DNA of 64,000 nucleotides from Tardiphaga robiniae (GCF_001618955.1 NZ_LVYV01000053.1:186001-250000); one strand, 5' to 3'; numbered from the stretch's first letter, positions 8,270-17,573 are shown. Numbers and translations: made by a program. Notes: a model not told the origin generated them from the sequence alone.

Positions 8270-8911
8270 TTACCAACGCAACAGCCGCGGTCCCAATGCC
8301 GCGCCTGCGAGGGTGCACAGCGCAATCGTGCCGCCATACCACACCGCGACAAACGGCAATGAATCGTCCGTGCAATGAAGAGCGTACGCCATCGCGCTCA
8401 CCCCGCCTGCAACGAGGCCCGCGACGGCCCCCGTTCGTGCGAGATCTGTCGGCGCTCCTCTTCGCACCGCCCAGATGGAGATCGCGAAAGGAACGATCGC
8501 AATGATCGGAACGGAGAGAAGGCATTCCAGCCATTCGTCTCCGAGAATCATCGTGTCCCAGTGCGACCGGGGCGCAAGCCCAAGGCTTATCGCGGCAAGC
8601 GCGATGATGGCCAGGAACGGTAACGCGACTAGGAAGGGCTGCGTCCTTCGTTCGCCGCCCGGGCGCACTAGCTTCGTCAGATAGACCAACGCCAGACCGA
8701 CGATTCCTACCGTGAAAGCGAGCTTCACGAAGAGGAAGGTCAATGCACGTTCCTCCATCAAATCGGCGCGAACGCCGAACACTACGCATGCGATGACCAG
8801 CGCCGCAATCCCGCTTGCCGCACCGGCCAAGCTCAGCGTGCGAACGAGCGTGGTGCGGGCGACCGGCTTTGCGTCGATGCTTAGCATTTCCACCAATTCG
8901 TCGGTTTTCAT
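8270..8911 (-). CDS. nrsF: NrsF (DUF1109) family membrane anti-sigma factor
   Basis: An integral membrane protein of 213 residues with about six helices beginning near residue 25, after a short cytoplasmic head (MKTDELVEMLSIDAKPVART). This is the size and layout of the DUF1109/NrsF family, which binds and inhibits SigF-type ECF sigma factors. The family's conserved cysteines in membrane segments or loops (WLECLLSV, ALHCTDD) are thought to sense metal or oxidative stress. Its start overlaps the stop of the sigma gene by four bases (ATGA), so the two are translationally coupled. In Caulobacter the pair responds to chromate and cadmium stress, which suits this neighbourhood. Confidence 0.88.
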   Translation of the reverse strand: MKTDELVEMLSIDAKPVARTTLVRTLSLAGAASGIAALVIACVVFGVRADLMEERALTFLFVKLAFTVGIVGLALVYLTKLVRPGGERRTQPFLVALPFLAIIALAAISLGLAPRSHWDTMILGDEWLECLLSVPIIAIVPFAISIWAVRRGAPTDLARTGAVAGLVAGGVSAMAYALHCTDDSLPFVAVWYGGTIALCTLAGAALGPRLLRW

Positions 8912-9465
8912 GCCCGCGTCTCCTTAGCGATCAGGGCCGCCAGCGTTTTCAGGCCACGGTGAATGTTCACCTTGACCCCAGACTCCGATATGCCGCATCG
9001 TTCCGCGGCCTCGGCAACACTCTGCCCGTCCAATTTCACAGCCACGATGGAGCATCGCGTCTTCTCAGGCAGCCGTTGCATGAGCCGTTTGAGATCGAAG
9101 CTGCTCTCGGCGCTGAGATTGTCGTCGTGTGCCATGACCTCGTCCGCTTCGTCGATCGGAACGTCGGTCAGCGAAGTGCGGTTCCTTCGCAGGAAGTCGA
9201 TCAACTTGTATCGGGCGATCGCGTGCACCCACGGCGTCAGCGGCTCGAGGGGATCATAGGTGTGCCTCTTGAAGTGGACCGCCAATACCGCCTCCTGGAC
9301 CAGATCCTCCGCCTCCGCAGCCCCCCTCCCTATTCTGGCGAGCTTGCCCTTGTAGTAAGCGCGTAAATGCCGACTCAACCGATCGAGCAGGACGCGGTGC
9401 GAGGCCGCGTCGCCGTTGAGGCTAGCCAACATAAGAACTTTGAGCTCGATTTCGGGGCTCGTCAT
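8908..9465 (-). CDS. sigF: ECF RNA polymerase sigma factor (SigF-like, NrsF partner)
   Basis: Sigma factor of 185 residues with region 2 at about residues 20-95 (AEAEDLVQEAVLAVHFKR, WVHAIARYKLIDFLRR) and region 4 at about 125-180 (LPEKTRCSIVAVKLDGQSVA, GISESGVKVNIHRGLKTL). Its own promoter at 9486-9511 matches the SigF consensus, so positive autoregulation is likely. The downstream gene encodes its anti-sigma factor, and the next one has the same promoter type. It would be held at the membrane by NrsF and released under metal or redox stress. The SigF name rests on partner and promoter match; no alignment was run. Confidence 0.9.
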   Translation of the reverse strand: MTSPEIELKVLMLASLNGDAASHRVLLDRLSRHLRAYYKGKLARIGRGAAEAEDLVQEAVLAVHFKRHTYDPLEPLTPWVHAIARYKLIDFLRRNRTSLTDVPIDEADEVMAHDDNLSAESSFDLKRLMQRLPEKTRCSIVAVKLDGQSVAEAAERCGISESGVKVNIHRGLKTLAALIAKETRA

Positions 9466-9485
9466 GAGCGCGCCTTCATCATGAG

Positions 9486-9511
9486 TTCGCAGCGCCGACG
9501 GTTCCGGTTAC
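9486..9511 (-). promoter_or_regulatory. SigF-type ECF promoter upstream of the sigma gene
   Basis: On the minus strand, GTAACC (9511-9506), 16 bases, then CGAA (9489-9486), about 20 bases before the sigma start codon. It is identical in boxes and spacing to the promoter at 8215-8240. The expected transcript has a short leader. Confidence 0.78.
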
Positions 9512-9580
9512 AGGCGACGGCGTAGAAACCGAAAAAATTGCACCGAAGCGAATCCGAGTTCGGCCGGGGTAGTTTTCCGT

Positions 9581-12500
9581 TCATTCTGCTGCCTGCGAGC
9601 GGTGCAATTCGTCCACTCCCGTACCATCATGCAGGGCTTCCGGAACCTCGGCGCCCGGGCCACGGGGCAGCCTGAATCCCTTGATCAAGGCATAGACGGC
9701 CGGGATCACGATGAGCGTCAGGATGGTCGACGAGATCATGCCGCCGATCATCGGCACCGCGATGCGCTGCATGACCTCCGACCCGGTTCCAGTGCTCCAC
9801 AAGATCGGGATCAGGCCTGCCATGATGGCGACGACGGTCATCATTTTTGGGCGAACCCGCTCAACCGCGCCCAGCATGATCGCGGCATTCAGGTCGGAAC
9901 GCGTGAACGGTTTGCCTTCCGCGGCCCGCGCGGCCTGAATCTCCTTCATCGCATGATCGAGATAGATCAGCATGATGACGCCGGTCTCCGCAGCGACTCC
10001 GGCCAGCGCGATAAAGCCGACGGCGACGGCGACGGAGAAATTGAAGCCGAGCCACCACATCAGCCACAGTCCGCCGACGAGGGCGAATGGCAGCGACAGC
10101 ATCACGATCAGGGTCTCGGTCAACCGGCGGAAATTCAAATAGAGCAGCAGGAAGATGATCAGCAGCGTGACGGGCACCACGATCTTCAGCCGCGCCGTCG
10201 CACGCTCCAGATACTCAAACTGGCCGCTCCAGACGACGTAGTTTCCGGGCGGAAACTGGACGCTGGCGGCCACGGCCGCCTTGGCATCGGCGACGTAGCC
10301 GCCGAGATCGCGGTCGCGGATATCGACGAAGATGTAGACCGCGAGCTGACCATTTTCGGTCCGGATCGATGTGGGTCCACGCGTCAGTTTGATCGCGGCG
10401 ACTTCGCCCAGGGGAACGGTCCCTCCGCCCGGCATCGCCACCAATACGTCGCGGGCGATCGACTGCGGATCGCTGCGCAGATCGCGCGGATATCGCAGAT
10501 TGACGCCATAACGCTCGCGGCCTTCCACGGTGGTGGTGATGGTTTCGCCGCCCAAGGCGGACGACACTGTGTCCTGCACATCGCTGATCATGAGGCCGTA
10601 TCGCGCAAGCGCTTCACGATCGGGCACGACGTCGAGGTAGTAGCCGCCGATGACGCGTTCGGCATAGGCGCTCGACGTGCCCGGAACCGCCTTCACGACG
10701 GTCTCGATCTGCCGTGCGAGTTTTTCCATTTCAACGAGATCGGTGCCGAGAACCTTGATTCCGACCGGTGTGCGAATCCCGGTCGCAAGCATGTCGGTGC
10801 GAGCCTTGATCGGCATGGTCCAGGCATTGGAGACGCCAGGAAACTGCAAAGCTTTATCCAGTTCGGCAATGAGACCATCGACGGTCAGACCAGGACGCCA
10901 TTGCTCCTTCGGCTTGAGATTGACGATCGTCTCGAACATCTCGGTCGGAGCCGGATCTGTCGCGGTCTCGGCCCGGCCTGCCTTGCCATAGACCGAAGCC
11001 ACTTCCGGAAACGTCTTGATGATCTTGTTCTGGGTCTGCAGGATTTCCGCCGCCTTGGTCACCGAGAGACCCGGCAACGTCGTCGGCATGTACATCAGCG
11101 TGCCCTCGTTCAGGCTCGGCATGAATTCTGTCCCGAGCTGCCGCGCTGGCCAGAGGCTTACCGCCAAAGCCACGAGCGCCAGAACGATTGTCAGAGTCTT
11201 GGCCTTCAGCACGCCGCGGATCAGCGGACGGTACACCCAGATCAGGAAACGATTAATCGGGTTCTTGTGCTCCGGAACGATCTTGCCGCGCACGAACAGC
11301 ACCATGAGCGCCGGAACCAACGTGATCGAGAGGATCGCCGCCGCCGCCATAGAGAACGTCTTGGTGAATGCGAGTGGGCTGAACAGACGCCCTTCCTGGG
11401 ATTCCATGGTGAAGATCGGCAGGAACGACACCGTGATGATCAGCAGGCTGAAAAACAAGGCGGGCCCGACTTCGCTCGCCGCCTCGATGAGCACTTCAAG
11501 GCGCGGCTTGTCGGGTGGCGCCCGTTCGAGATGCTTGTGAGCATTCTCGATCATGACGATGGCGCCGTCGATCATGGCGCCGATCGCAATCGCAATTCCC
11601 CCGAGGCTCATGATGTTCGAGCCGATACCAAGCACCTTCATGGCGCCGAACGCCATCAGGATCCCGACCGGCAGCATGACGATGGCGACGAGCGCGCTGC
11701 GCACGTGCAGCAGGAACACGATGCAGACGAGCGCGACGACGATGCTTTCCTCCGTGAGGGTCCGCTTCAGCGTCTCGATCGCGCTATGGATCAGGTTGGA
11801 GCGATCGTAGACCGGTATGATCTCGACGCCCTTCGGCAGCGCCGACGCCATTTCCGCCAGGCGCGCCTTCACGTTGTCGATGACATCCAGCGCGTTCTGC
11901 CCAAAGCGTTGCAAGGCGATGCCGCTGGCGACCTCGCCTTCCCCGTTAAGTTCGGTGATGCCGCGTCGCTCGTCCGGACCGAGTTCGACCCGCGCCACGT
12001 CCTTCAGCAGCACCGGTGTACCCTTATCGACCTTCAGCACGATGTTGGAGAGATCGGAGAGGCTTTTGACGTAGCCCCTGCCCCGCACGACGAATTCGAA
12101 CTCCGAGAGTTCGACGGTGCGTCCGCCAACGTCCATGTTGCTACCACGGACCGCATCGCGCACCTTCGCGAGCGGGATGCCGAGCGACCTTAAACGGTTC
12201 GGATCGACGACAATGTTATATTGCTTGACGAAGCCGCCGACGCTGGCCACCTCCGCGACGCCCTCCGCCTTGGAAATGCCGTAGCGGATGGTCCAGTCCT
12301 GGATGGATCGCAGGTCGGCCAGCGACTTATCCTTGGACTGCAATGCGTACTGATAGACCCAGCCGACGCCTGTGGCATCGGGTCCCAATGTCGGCGTCAC
12401 GCCAGCGGGAAGCTTGCGCGCCGCAGCGTTGAGGTATTCGAGAACACGCGAGCGCGCCCAGTAGATGTCTGTGCCGTCCTCGAAGATGATGTAGACAAAC

Positions 12501-12772
12501 GAGACACCGAAGAACGAGAACCCACGGACTACCTTCGACTTCGGCACCGTTAGCATGGCCGTCGTCAGCGGATAGGTGACCTGGTCCTCGATGACCTGCG
12601 GCGCCTGGCCTTTGTATTCGGTATAGACGATCACCTGGGTGTCGGAGAGGTCGGGGATCGCGTCGAGCGCCGAGTGTTGCAGGGCGTAAATGCCGCCGGC
12701 TACGGCGAAGACCGTGCCGATCAGGACCAGCATCAGGTTGCGGGCCGACCAGTCGATGAGGCGCGCGATCAT
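9581..12772 (-). CDS. cusA: CusA-type copper/silver RND efflux permease
   Basis: Full-length inner-membrane pump of 1,063 residues that drives Cu(I)/Ag(I) out of the periplasm using the proton gradient. The three methionines of the E. coli CusA metal site (573, 623, 672) correspond by constant offset to Met562, Met612 and Met661 here. Asp402 in AIGAMIDGAIVMIEN is the proton-relay aspartate. The N-terminal part has LDAIPDLSDTQVIV and the C-terminal part the usual second set of helices, ending in a cytoplasmic tail. The start overlaps the cusB stop (12769-12772). It is the last gene of a cusC-cusB-cusA run. The conserved Met triad makes copper/silver more likely than zinc or cobalt. Confidence 0.95.
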   Translation of the reverse strand: MIARLIDWSARNLMLVLIGTVFAVAGGIYALQHSALDAIPDLSDTQVIVYTEYKGQAPQVIEDQVTYPLTTAMLTVPKSKVVRGFSFFGVSFVYIIFEDGTDIYWARSRVLEYLNAAARKLPAGVTPTLGPDATGVGWVYQYALQSKDKSLADLRSIQDWTIRYGISKAEGVAEVASVGGFVKQYNIVVDPNRLRSLGIPLAKVRDAVRGSNMDVGGRTVELSEFEFVVRGRGYVKSLSDLSNIVLKVDKGTPVLLKDVARVELGPDERRGITELNGEGEVASGIALQRFGQNALDVIDNVKARLAEMASALPKGVEIIPVYDRSNLIHSAIETLKRTLTEESIVVALVCIVFLLHVRSALVAIVMLPVGILMAFGAMKVLGIGSNIMSLGGIAIAIGAMIDGAIVMIENAHKHLERAPPDKPRLEVLIEAASEVGPALFFSLLIITVSFLPIFTMESQEGRLFSPLAFTKTFSMAAAAILSITLVPALMVLFVRGKIVPEHKNPINRFLIWVYRPLIRGVLKAKTLTIVLALVALAVSLWPARQLGTEFMPSLNEGTLMYMPTTLPGLSVTKAAEILQTQNKIIKTFPEVASVYGKAGRAETATDPAPTEMFETIVNLKPKEQWRPGLTVDGLIAELDKALQFPGVSNAWTMPIKARTDMLATGIRTPVGIKVLGTDLVEMEKLARQIETVVKAVPGTSSAYAERVIGGYYLDVVPDREALARYGLMISDVQDTVSSALGGETITTTVEGRERYGVNLRYPRDLRSDPQSIARDVLVAMPGGGTVPLGEVAAIKLTRGPTSIRTENGQLAVYIFVDIRDRDLGGYVADAKAAVAASVQFPPGNYVVWSGQFEYLERATARLKIVVPVTLLIIFLLLYLNFRRLTETLIVMLSLPFALVGGLWLMWWLGFNFSVAVAVGFIALAGVAAETGVIMLIYLDHAMKEIQAARAAEGKPFTRSDLNAAIMLGAVERVRPKMMTVVAIMAGLIPILWSTGTGSEVMQRIAVPMIGGMISSTILTLIVIPAVYALIKGFRLPRGPGAEVPEALHDGTGVDELHRSQAAE

Positions 12773-14202
12773 TGCGGTTTCTCCCCGGTATCGAGGCCCT
12801 TGAGCGCGGCCTTCAGGTTGCTCTCGGCATCGATCAGGAAGTTTGCGGAGACGACGACTTTTTCGTTTTCGGCAAGACCCTCCTTGATCTCAATCCACCC
12901 CCCACCTCGGCGCCCCAGCTTCACGGGGCGCGGTTCGAACCGGCCATCGCCCTTGTCGAGAAGGACGAGCTGTCGCTCGCCGCTGTCGAGGACGGCGCTG
13001 CTGGACACGGTCACGACAGGAGCTTCCGTCCCCGTGGCGATTTCGACGTCCGCATACATGTCCGGCCGCAGCACCTCGTCCGGATTAGGAAGTTCAATCC
13101 TGATCCGCGCGGTACGCGTTTCTGCCTTAAGGTGTGGATAGATGACAGTGACCTTGCCGATGAAGGGGCGATCGGGATAGGCGCGCGGACGCACGGTGAC
13201 CTTTTGCCCGACTTCGATGAGTGCCAGATCGCGTTCGGCGACATCGACCATCACCCAGACCACGTTATGATCGGCAATCCGGAACAGAACCTCGCCCGGT
13301 GCTGCTCGCATGCCGTTAACCGCAGTACGTTCCACGATCTCGCCATCTTGCGGTGCAGGCCAGATGACATAGACCGGCACCTCGCGCGCACGCTCTATGT
13401 CAGCAATAAACGTTTCCGGCGCACCGAGGTTCTCAAGACGACGACGCGCGCCTTTCAATGCTTGAATTGGAAGTGCACCGGTCGCCCGCCCATCGAGTGC
13501 TGACAAATATTCAGCGGCGGCGCTTGACAGGTTTGGACCATAAATCCGCATCAACGGCTGGCCCTTGTGAACATGAGTGCCGGTGGTGACGTTCTCGACG
13601 GTGTCGATGAAACCTTCGAATCGCAGCGACACCACCGATTTGCGGCGCTCGTCTTCTTCAACCGTGCCGGGCGCCCGAACCATCGTGTTCAAGGTGCGGA
13701 GCTCCGCTACCTCGGTCTGAACGCCTGCTTTCTGAAGCTTGCCAGCACTGACTTTGACGGACGAGTCATCATCCTGCTCGCCCTCATAGACAGGGAGATA
13801 GTCCATCCCCATGGAATCTTTCTTCGGGGTCGGCGATGTATCCGGAAGGCCCATCGGATTGCGGTAGAAGCGGATGCGCCCCGGCTGACCGCCTTTCGCA
13901 GTCATGGTCTCGGGAGCCTTCTCCTCGAAGCTCACGTCTTCGCTGCTTCTGATGGCTAGATATTCCCTGCCGGAGGCTGTCTTCTTGGGTGCAGGGGAAT
14001 AGTTCGGTGCACCGTCCGGATCACGGTAGTAGACGATCGGTTCCGTCGCTGCCGGCTGGGCGGGACTTGGATCTGCCGTTGCAGGAAAGATGGCGGAAAA
14101 CCATCCGGGAAGCGGACCGTTCGACCGTCCGACGGCCACTCCCGCCACTCCGGCAACCAGGACTGCGGACACGATCAATAGAGCACTTACAGGACGTCTC
14201 AT
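12769..14202 (-). CDS. cusB: CusB-type periplasmic adaptor with two heavy-metal-binding motifs
   Basis: Adaptor of 477 residues. After an N-terminal membrane segment (about 5-25) come two copies of the short heavy-metal-binding fold: YYRDPDGAPNYSPAPKK at about 58-74 and RFYRNPMGLPDTSPTPKK to MGMDYLPVYE at about 110-139. The second copy keeps the Met-rich MGMDYLP signature seen in CusB/SilB relatives. Then follow the adaptor domains (GFIDTVENVTTGTHVHKGQP, YGPNLSSAAAEYL, LRPDMYADVEIATG). It takes metal from periplasmic chaperones and passes it to CusA. It overlaps both neighbours by four bases, consistent with tight coupling in the operon. Confidence 0.94.
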   Translation of the reverse strand: MRRPVSALLIVSAVLVAGVAGVAVGRSNGPLPGWFSAIFPATADPSPAQPAATEPIVYYRDPDGAPNYSPAPKKTASGREYLAIRSSEDVSFEEKAPETMTAKGGQPGRIRFYRNPMGLPDTSPTPKKDSMGMDYLPVYEGEQDDDSSVKVSAGKLQKAGVQTEVAELRTLNTMVRAPGTVEEDERRKSVVSLRFEGFIDTVENVTTGTHVHKGQPLMRIYGPNLSSAAAEYLSALDGRATGALPIQALKGARRRLENLGAPETFIADIERAREVPVYVIWPAPQDGEIVERTAVNGMRAAPGEVLFRIADHNVVWVMVDVAERDLALIEVGQKVTVRPRAYPDRPFIGKVTVIYPHLKAETRTARIRIELPNPDEVLRPDMYADVEIATGTEAPVVTVSSSAVLDSGERQLVLLDKGDGRFEPRPVKLGRRGGGWIEIKEGLAENEKVVVSANFLIDAESNLKAALKGLDTGEKPQ

Positions 14203-15443
14203 AGCGAGCCTCCCGCCAGACGTTCCATGTCGGCGTATTTGGTTTGCAATTCCACCTTGAGCTTCAGTAAGTCGAGCTGGATCGCCCGATACCTTCGCTC
14301 CGACTCGAAGACCGACGAGAGATCGGACGAGCCTGCCTGGAAACCATTGCGGGCGTTGTCGATCGAGGAGCGAGCTGGGGGCAACAGGCGCGACGTGTAG
14401 ATCTGCACGACCTTGCGCAGCGCATCGACGCCGAACCAGGCGTCGGCGATCTGCCCGTCAATCCGCAGCCGCAGCGCTTCGTTGCGGGCTTGCGCGGCGC
14501 CGAGGCGCGCTCCTGCCGCACGCTGCTCGGCGTCCTTGACCTCATAGTGCAGCGGCAGCTTGACGCCGAGCGTGAACTCGCCGGTATCCTCGGTGCCGGG
14601 CCGCTGCACGTATTTTGCGCCGACATTCACGTCGGGATAGTAGTTGAGGTCGGTGAGCGATTTGATCTGGGCCGCGGAATTGCTTTGCGCCCCGGCCAGA
14701 GCCAGCATCGGGTTTGCCGATCGTCCGAGAGCCTGGGCTTGCGCGAGGCTGACGGGCCTGACCGTCCGGAAGCCGGTCGGCGCCGCCAACGGGGCCAGCG
14801 CAGGACGCCCGATCAGTGCATTGAGCCGCGCTGCGGCGGACTTCTGTTCGCCCTGCCGCCGGACGACGTCGCCCTCCGCGGTGGCAGCTTCCATCTCGGC
14901 CTTGATGACGTCCTGCCGGTCGACCGATGTCGTGCCGTACCGCGATCGCAGCAGACCGAGCAACTCGTCATATCGCCGTTTGATCTCGGTCGCTATCCCG
15001 ACAGCTTCATAGGCGGCATTGTATTCGCCATGTGCGGCAACGACCTGCGCGATGAGTTCGGTCACGGTCGCGCGCCCCTGGAATTTTGCGGCGTCCGCGT
15101 CCGACTGCGCGATATTGCGTTCGAGGCCGTATTTGCCCCAGAGCTTGATCTCCTGGTCGAAGCCGATGCGGCGCTGTCCGACGCCCTGCCGGTTGACGTC
15201 CCAAGCCTCCAGAATGAGGGTCGGGTCGGCCATGACGCCCGCCGTTCCGACCTTGCGGACCGCGGCGTCGAAGTCGAGCGAGGCGGCAGCCACCGTCGGA
15301 TTGAGACGTTTGGCGATTGCGACGACGCTCTCCACCGTCGCTCCAGGCATAGTTTGCTCGGCAGCCGCCACAGGATGCGACCACAGTAATGCTGTGGCCG
15401 CTCCGATGGCTACAAACCGCATGATTACCGCCGGGCGGATCAC
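14199..15443 (-). CDS. cusC: CusC-type outer-membrane efflux channel (TolC superfamily)
   Basis: Outer-membrane channel subunit of 414 residues with a signal peptide (hydrophobic stretch, cleavage near VAAAEQT) and no lipobox. It has two OEP repeats with long amphipathic helices (SLDFDAAVRKVGTAGV, QSDADAAKFQGRATVTELIAQ, AAGARLGAAQARNEALRLRI, SSDLSSVFESERRYRAIQLDL). It completes the CusCBA tripartite pump. It overlaps the upstream FixH-like gene and downstream cusB by four bases each. Classical CusC is lipidated, whereas this one seems not to be. Confidence 0.92.
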   Translation of the reverse strand: MIRPAVIMRFVAIGAATALLWSHPVAAAEQTMPGATVESVVAIAKRLNPTVAAASLDFDAAVRKVGTAGVMADPTLILEAWDVNRQGVGQRRIGFDQEIKLWGKYGLERNIAQSDADAAKFQGRATVTELIAQVVAAHGEYNAAYEAVGIATEIKRRYDELLGLLRSRYGTTSVDRQDVIKAEMEAATAEGDVVRRQGEQKSAAARLNALIGRPALAPLAAPTGFRTVRPVSLAQAQALGRSANPMLALAGAQSNSAAQIKSLTDLNYYPDVNVGAKYVQRPGTEDTGEFTLGVKLPLHYEVKDAEQRAAGARLGAAQARNEALRLRIDGQIADAWFGVDALRKVVQIYTSRLLPPARSSIDNARNGFQAGSSDLSSVFESERRYRAIQLDLLKLKVELQTKYADMERLAGGSL

Positions 15444-15844
15444 GGCGTGGCCTTGAGGATGAGCTTGTTTTCGACCGTCCCGGTCTCGCCCTGGACCTTG
15501 GCGCCCAAGGACAGTTGCCAGCCGCCTTCCATCGTCACGGCGGCCTTGAACTTGTAGACGCCGGGTTCGGTGCTCGGCATCGCGTCGATCGTGGTCTTCA
15601 TCGACTCCATGCCGTCCGGCGCCATGTCCAGCCTCTTGGCGAAGATCACGGCGTCGGAGACCGGTTTTCCGTCCGGCTTATGGACAAGGCGCACTGAAAT
15701 GACCACCTCGCCTTTCTTCACGGTTTTGTCGACGAGCTGGAATTCGTAGTCCTTGATGTCGGCGCGAGCGGCTGTTGCCGAAGCGATCATGGCAACGCCG
15801 ATGAGCACGGCCCGGAGGGCGCGCGCGCAAGTGTAGCTCTTCAT
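15440..15844 (-). CDS. periplasmic FixH/YtkA-like protein of the copper operon
   Basis: A 134-residue exported protein starting at MKSYTCARALRAVLIG (15844); upstream in-frame codons are not protein-like. After the signal peptide (cleavage near ARA) there is a single immunoglobulin-like beta domain (YEFQLVDKTVKKGEVVISVR, LDMAPDGMESMKTTI, PGVYKFKAAVTMEGGWQLSL) typical of FixH/YtkA-like proteins. Such proteins are frequent beside cusCBA genes, and their role in metal handling is not established. It overlaps cusC by four bases, so it belongs to the same transcript. Confidence 0.82.
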   Translation of the reverse strand: MKSYTCARALRAVLIGVAMIASATAARADIKDYEFQLVDKTVKKGEVVISVRLVHKPDGKPVSDAVIFAKRLDMAPDGMESMKTTIDAMPSTEPGVYKFKAAVTMEGGWQLSLGAKVQGETGTVENKLILKATP

Positions 15845-15944
15845 TTTGAAATCCTCGATGTCCTGATGTACCGCGCAGGGCGGCATGCATGTTCATCCGC
15901 ACGGCTTTAGGCCGATGCGGCAGCAGACGGCGTGGTGACGCCGA

Positions 15945-16301
15945 TCAGATCGAGATTCGAGGAGGATGGTCCGGAGGGACGCCGACCAAGCCGTCAGCGG
16001 TCAAGTCGTCAAAGCCAAAGAACAGCCTGCGGATCTGGAATGGAGCCTGAATACCATCCGACGGGGACGGCACGACCTGAGCAACCGTCAGCATGCACAT
16101 CGCAATGAGCGGGCAATCCTTGCAGTCGTCGGTCTTGTTTCCGTCAGGACAACACGGCATGTCCGCGGACATCGCCGACATGTCTGTCAATTCCGCCGCA
16201 GCAAGCCGCTTCGCCGCCGCAGGCGCGGCCAGCGGTGCAAACGAAAGCCCGACGATCACGAAGACCGCAAGCACTTGACCGATGGTGCGGCGAAGATTCA
16301 T
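15945..16301 (-). CDS. small Cys-containing exported protein of unknown function
   Basis: A 118-residue protein read from MNLRRTIGQVLAVFVIVG (16301), with a signal peptide ending near AAAKR. The mature part contains a compact cysteine cluster, PCCPDGNKTDDCKDCPLIAM followed by C, with Met residues around it (DMSAMSADM). The pattern suggests metal binding at the periplasmic side. Proteins of this kind occur between the cus genes and DUF411 genes in related bacteria. I do not recognise a named family. It probably belongs to the cus transcript. Confidence 0.75.
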   Translation of the reverse strand: MNLRRTIGQVLAVFVIVGLSFAPLAAPAAAKRLAAAELTDMSAMSADMPCCPDGNKTDDCKDCPLIAMCMLTVAQVVPSPSDGIQAPFQIRRLFFGFDDLTADGLVGVPPDHPPRISI

Positions 16302-16399
16302 GAGTTCACCATCACACGAAGACGGGAACTTTGGAAGGACTGCCACTTCACATGTTCGCCAGCCGTCTCGGATCACTCATTTTTCGTTAATACACCTGC

Positions 16400-16877
16400 T
16401 CAGAGAGCGATTTCTGTCCCAAGAAACCGCAGAAAGATCTGCTGTCCAGCTGTTCCAAAGAGCACCACCTCGTACTTCCGCGGCTTTCCGCCCTCCACCG
16501 GGGGAACCGGCCGGCATTCCCGGAACCGCCAGGCCGACGGCGGTGGGGCGCGTCTCAAGCAGACGTCGTATAGCCGCAGCGGGTACGTGGCCTTCGATGA
16601 CGTAACCTGCGATTTTGGCGGTATGGCACGCACCGAGATCCGCCGGTACGCCAAGCCGGGTCCGGAGTGACTGCAGATCAGCCGTCTCCTCGACGGATAC
16701 CGTAAAACCACTGCTCCGCAGATGGCGTATCCAGCCTTCGCAACAGCCGCAGTTCGGATCTTTATGAACGAGAACGGTGGAGGCCTCGGCAGCGCTCGAG
16801 AAATCCGGCGCGACTGCTCCCGCTGCGAAAATCGCGAGCAAGCTGCGTCGTGTCAAAGTCATCGGTACATCCATCAT
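16400..16877 (-). pseudogene. DUF411 metal-binding protein with a C-terminal frameshift
   Basis: The frame starts at MMDVPMTLTRRSLLAIF (16877) with GAGG eight bases upstream and a signal sequence. The DUF411 core is intact: VLVHKDPNCGCCEGWIRHL, GACHTAKIAGYVIEGHVPA and VGLAVPGMPAGSPG. At about 16485-16495 the frame is lost. The expected continuation (EGGKPRKYEVVLFG) is present in another frame and ends at 16400, so a net gain of one base (or loss of two) has occurred near GGTTCCCCCGGTGGAGG. As read, translation would continue in the wrong frame to 16377. DUF411 proteins are small copper-linked periplasmic proteins. The lesion spares the CGCC site, so partial function or a sequencing error is possible. 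Confidence 0.75.
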
Positions 16878-16945
16878 CGATATTACCTCAGCGAATCGGC
16901 TTTCAAAAATTGCTCTTGAGCAAATATTAAGCATCGGGTCACGCT

Positions 16946-17473
16946 TCAGTTATGGTGGTGAGAGATCGGTTGATCGCCATAACCGCGGAGTTGGGCATAT
17001 CGGGTCATCTGATCGCCAGTTAACAAAGCGGCTGTCGACAGGTGATATTTGAGGTGGGTTTCGCGGAGTGCGCCTTGCGTGGCGGAGATAGACGCCGTCG
17101 AGACCGCCAGACTTTCCAACGTGACGGTGCGGGACGAGAATTGCCTGTCCAATTCCAATTCCTGTTGGATCAAATTCGAGCCAAGAGGAAGTGCTTCAGA
17201 CTTCATACGATCAAACAACGCTTTGATGCCACCGCGTTGATCAGAAGTCAGTTCGAGCTTGTCGGCCAACTCCAGGACGTGGGAAGGACCCGGATACCCG
17301 TTCAATTCGGCTGCGAGTGCCAGTCCCATTCCGCGACCAGCGTTCAAGTCCGCAACCTCCCGGTCCGAAAGTGCCTTTATGGAGCGCTTCTGCATTCCGG
17401 AATAAAGCGTCTGCGAGAAAGCTGCCGTCGATGCAAATAATAGAAGTGCGGTTAGTACAATTGCGCGGCGCAT
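16946..17473 (-). CDS. Spy/CpxP-like periplasmic protein
   Basis: A 175-residue exported protein with a clear signal peptide (MRRAIVLTALLLFASTAAFS). The mature part is helical, with LELTSDQRGGIKALFDRMKS, which fits the LTxxQ motif of the Spy/CpxP/CnrR superfamily. A second such element, LTGDQMTRYAQLRGYG, lies near the end, and the protein finishes with SHHHN. Family members act as periplasmic chaperones or metal sensors under envelope stress. It is the first gene of the minus-strand run leading to cusCBA, so a copper-stress role is likely. Confidence 0.8.
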   Translation of the reverse strand: MRRAIVLTALLLFASTAAFSQTLYSGMQKRSIKALSDREVADLNAGRGMGLALAAELNGYPGPSHVLELADKLELTSDQRGGIKALFDRMKSEALPLGSNLIQQELELDRQFSSRTVTLESLAVSTASISATQGALRETHLKYHLSTAALLTGDQMTRYAQLRGYGDQPISHHHN

Positions 17474-17573
17474 GGATTACGTCCTCCCTTATGTGTGAAC
17501 AGTGTCGATGAGGTTGAAAAACCCAAAATCACAAGAGCGTACTGATCCTCCGCTCCATGATAGAATTTACGTT

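Noticed and set aside
9602-12193. 863-codon open frame on the plus strand opposite cusA
   Set aside because: It is the complement shadow of the intact cusA gene, with a charged His/Asp/Arg-rich composition and no domain.
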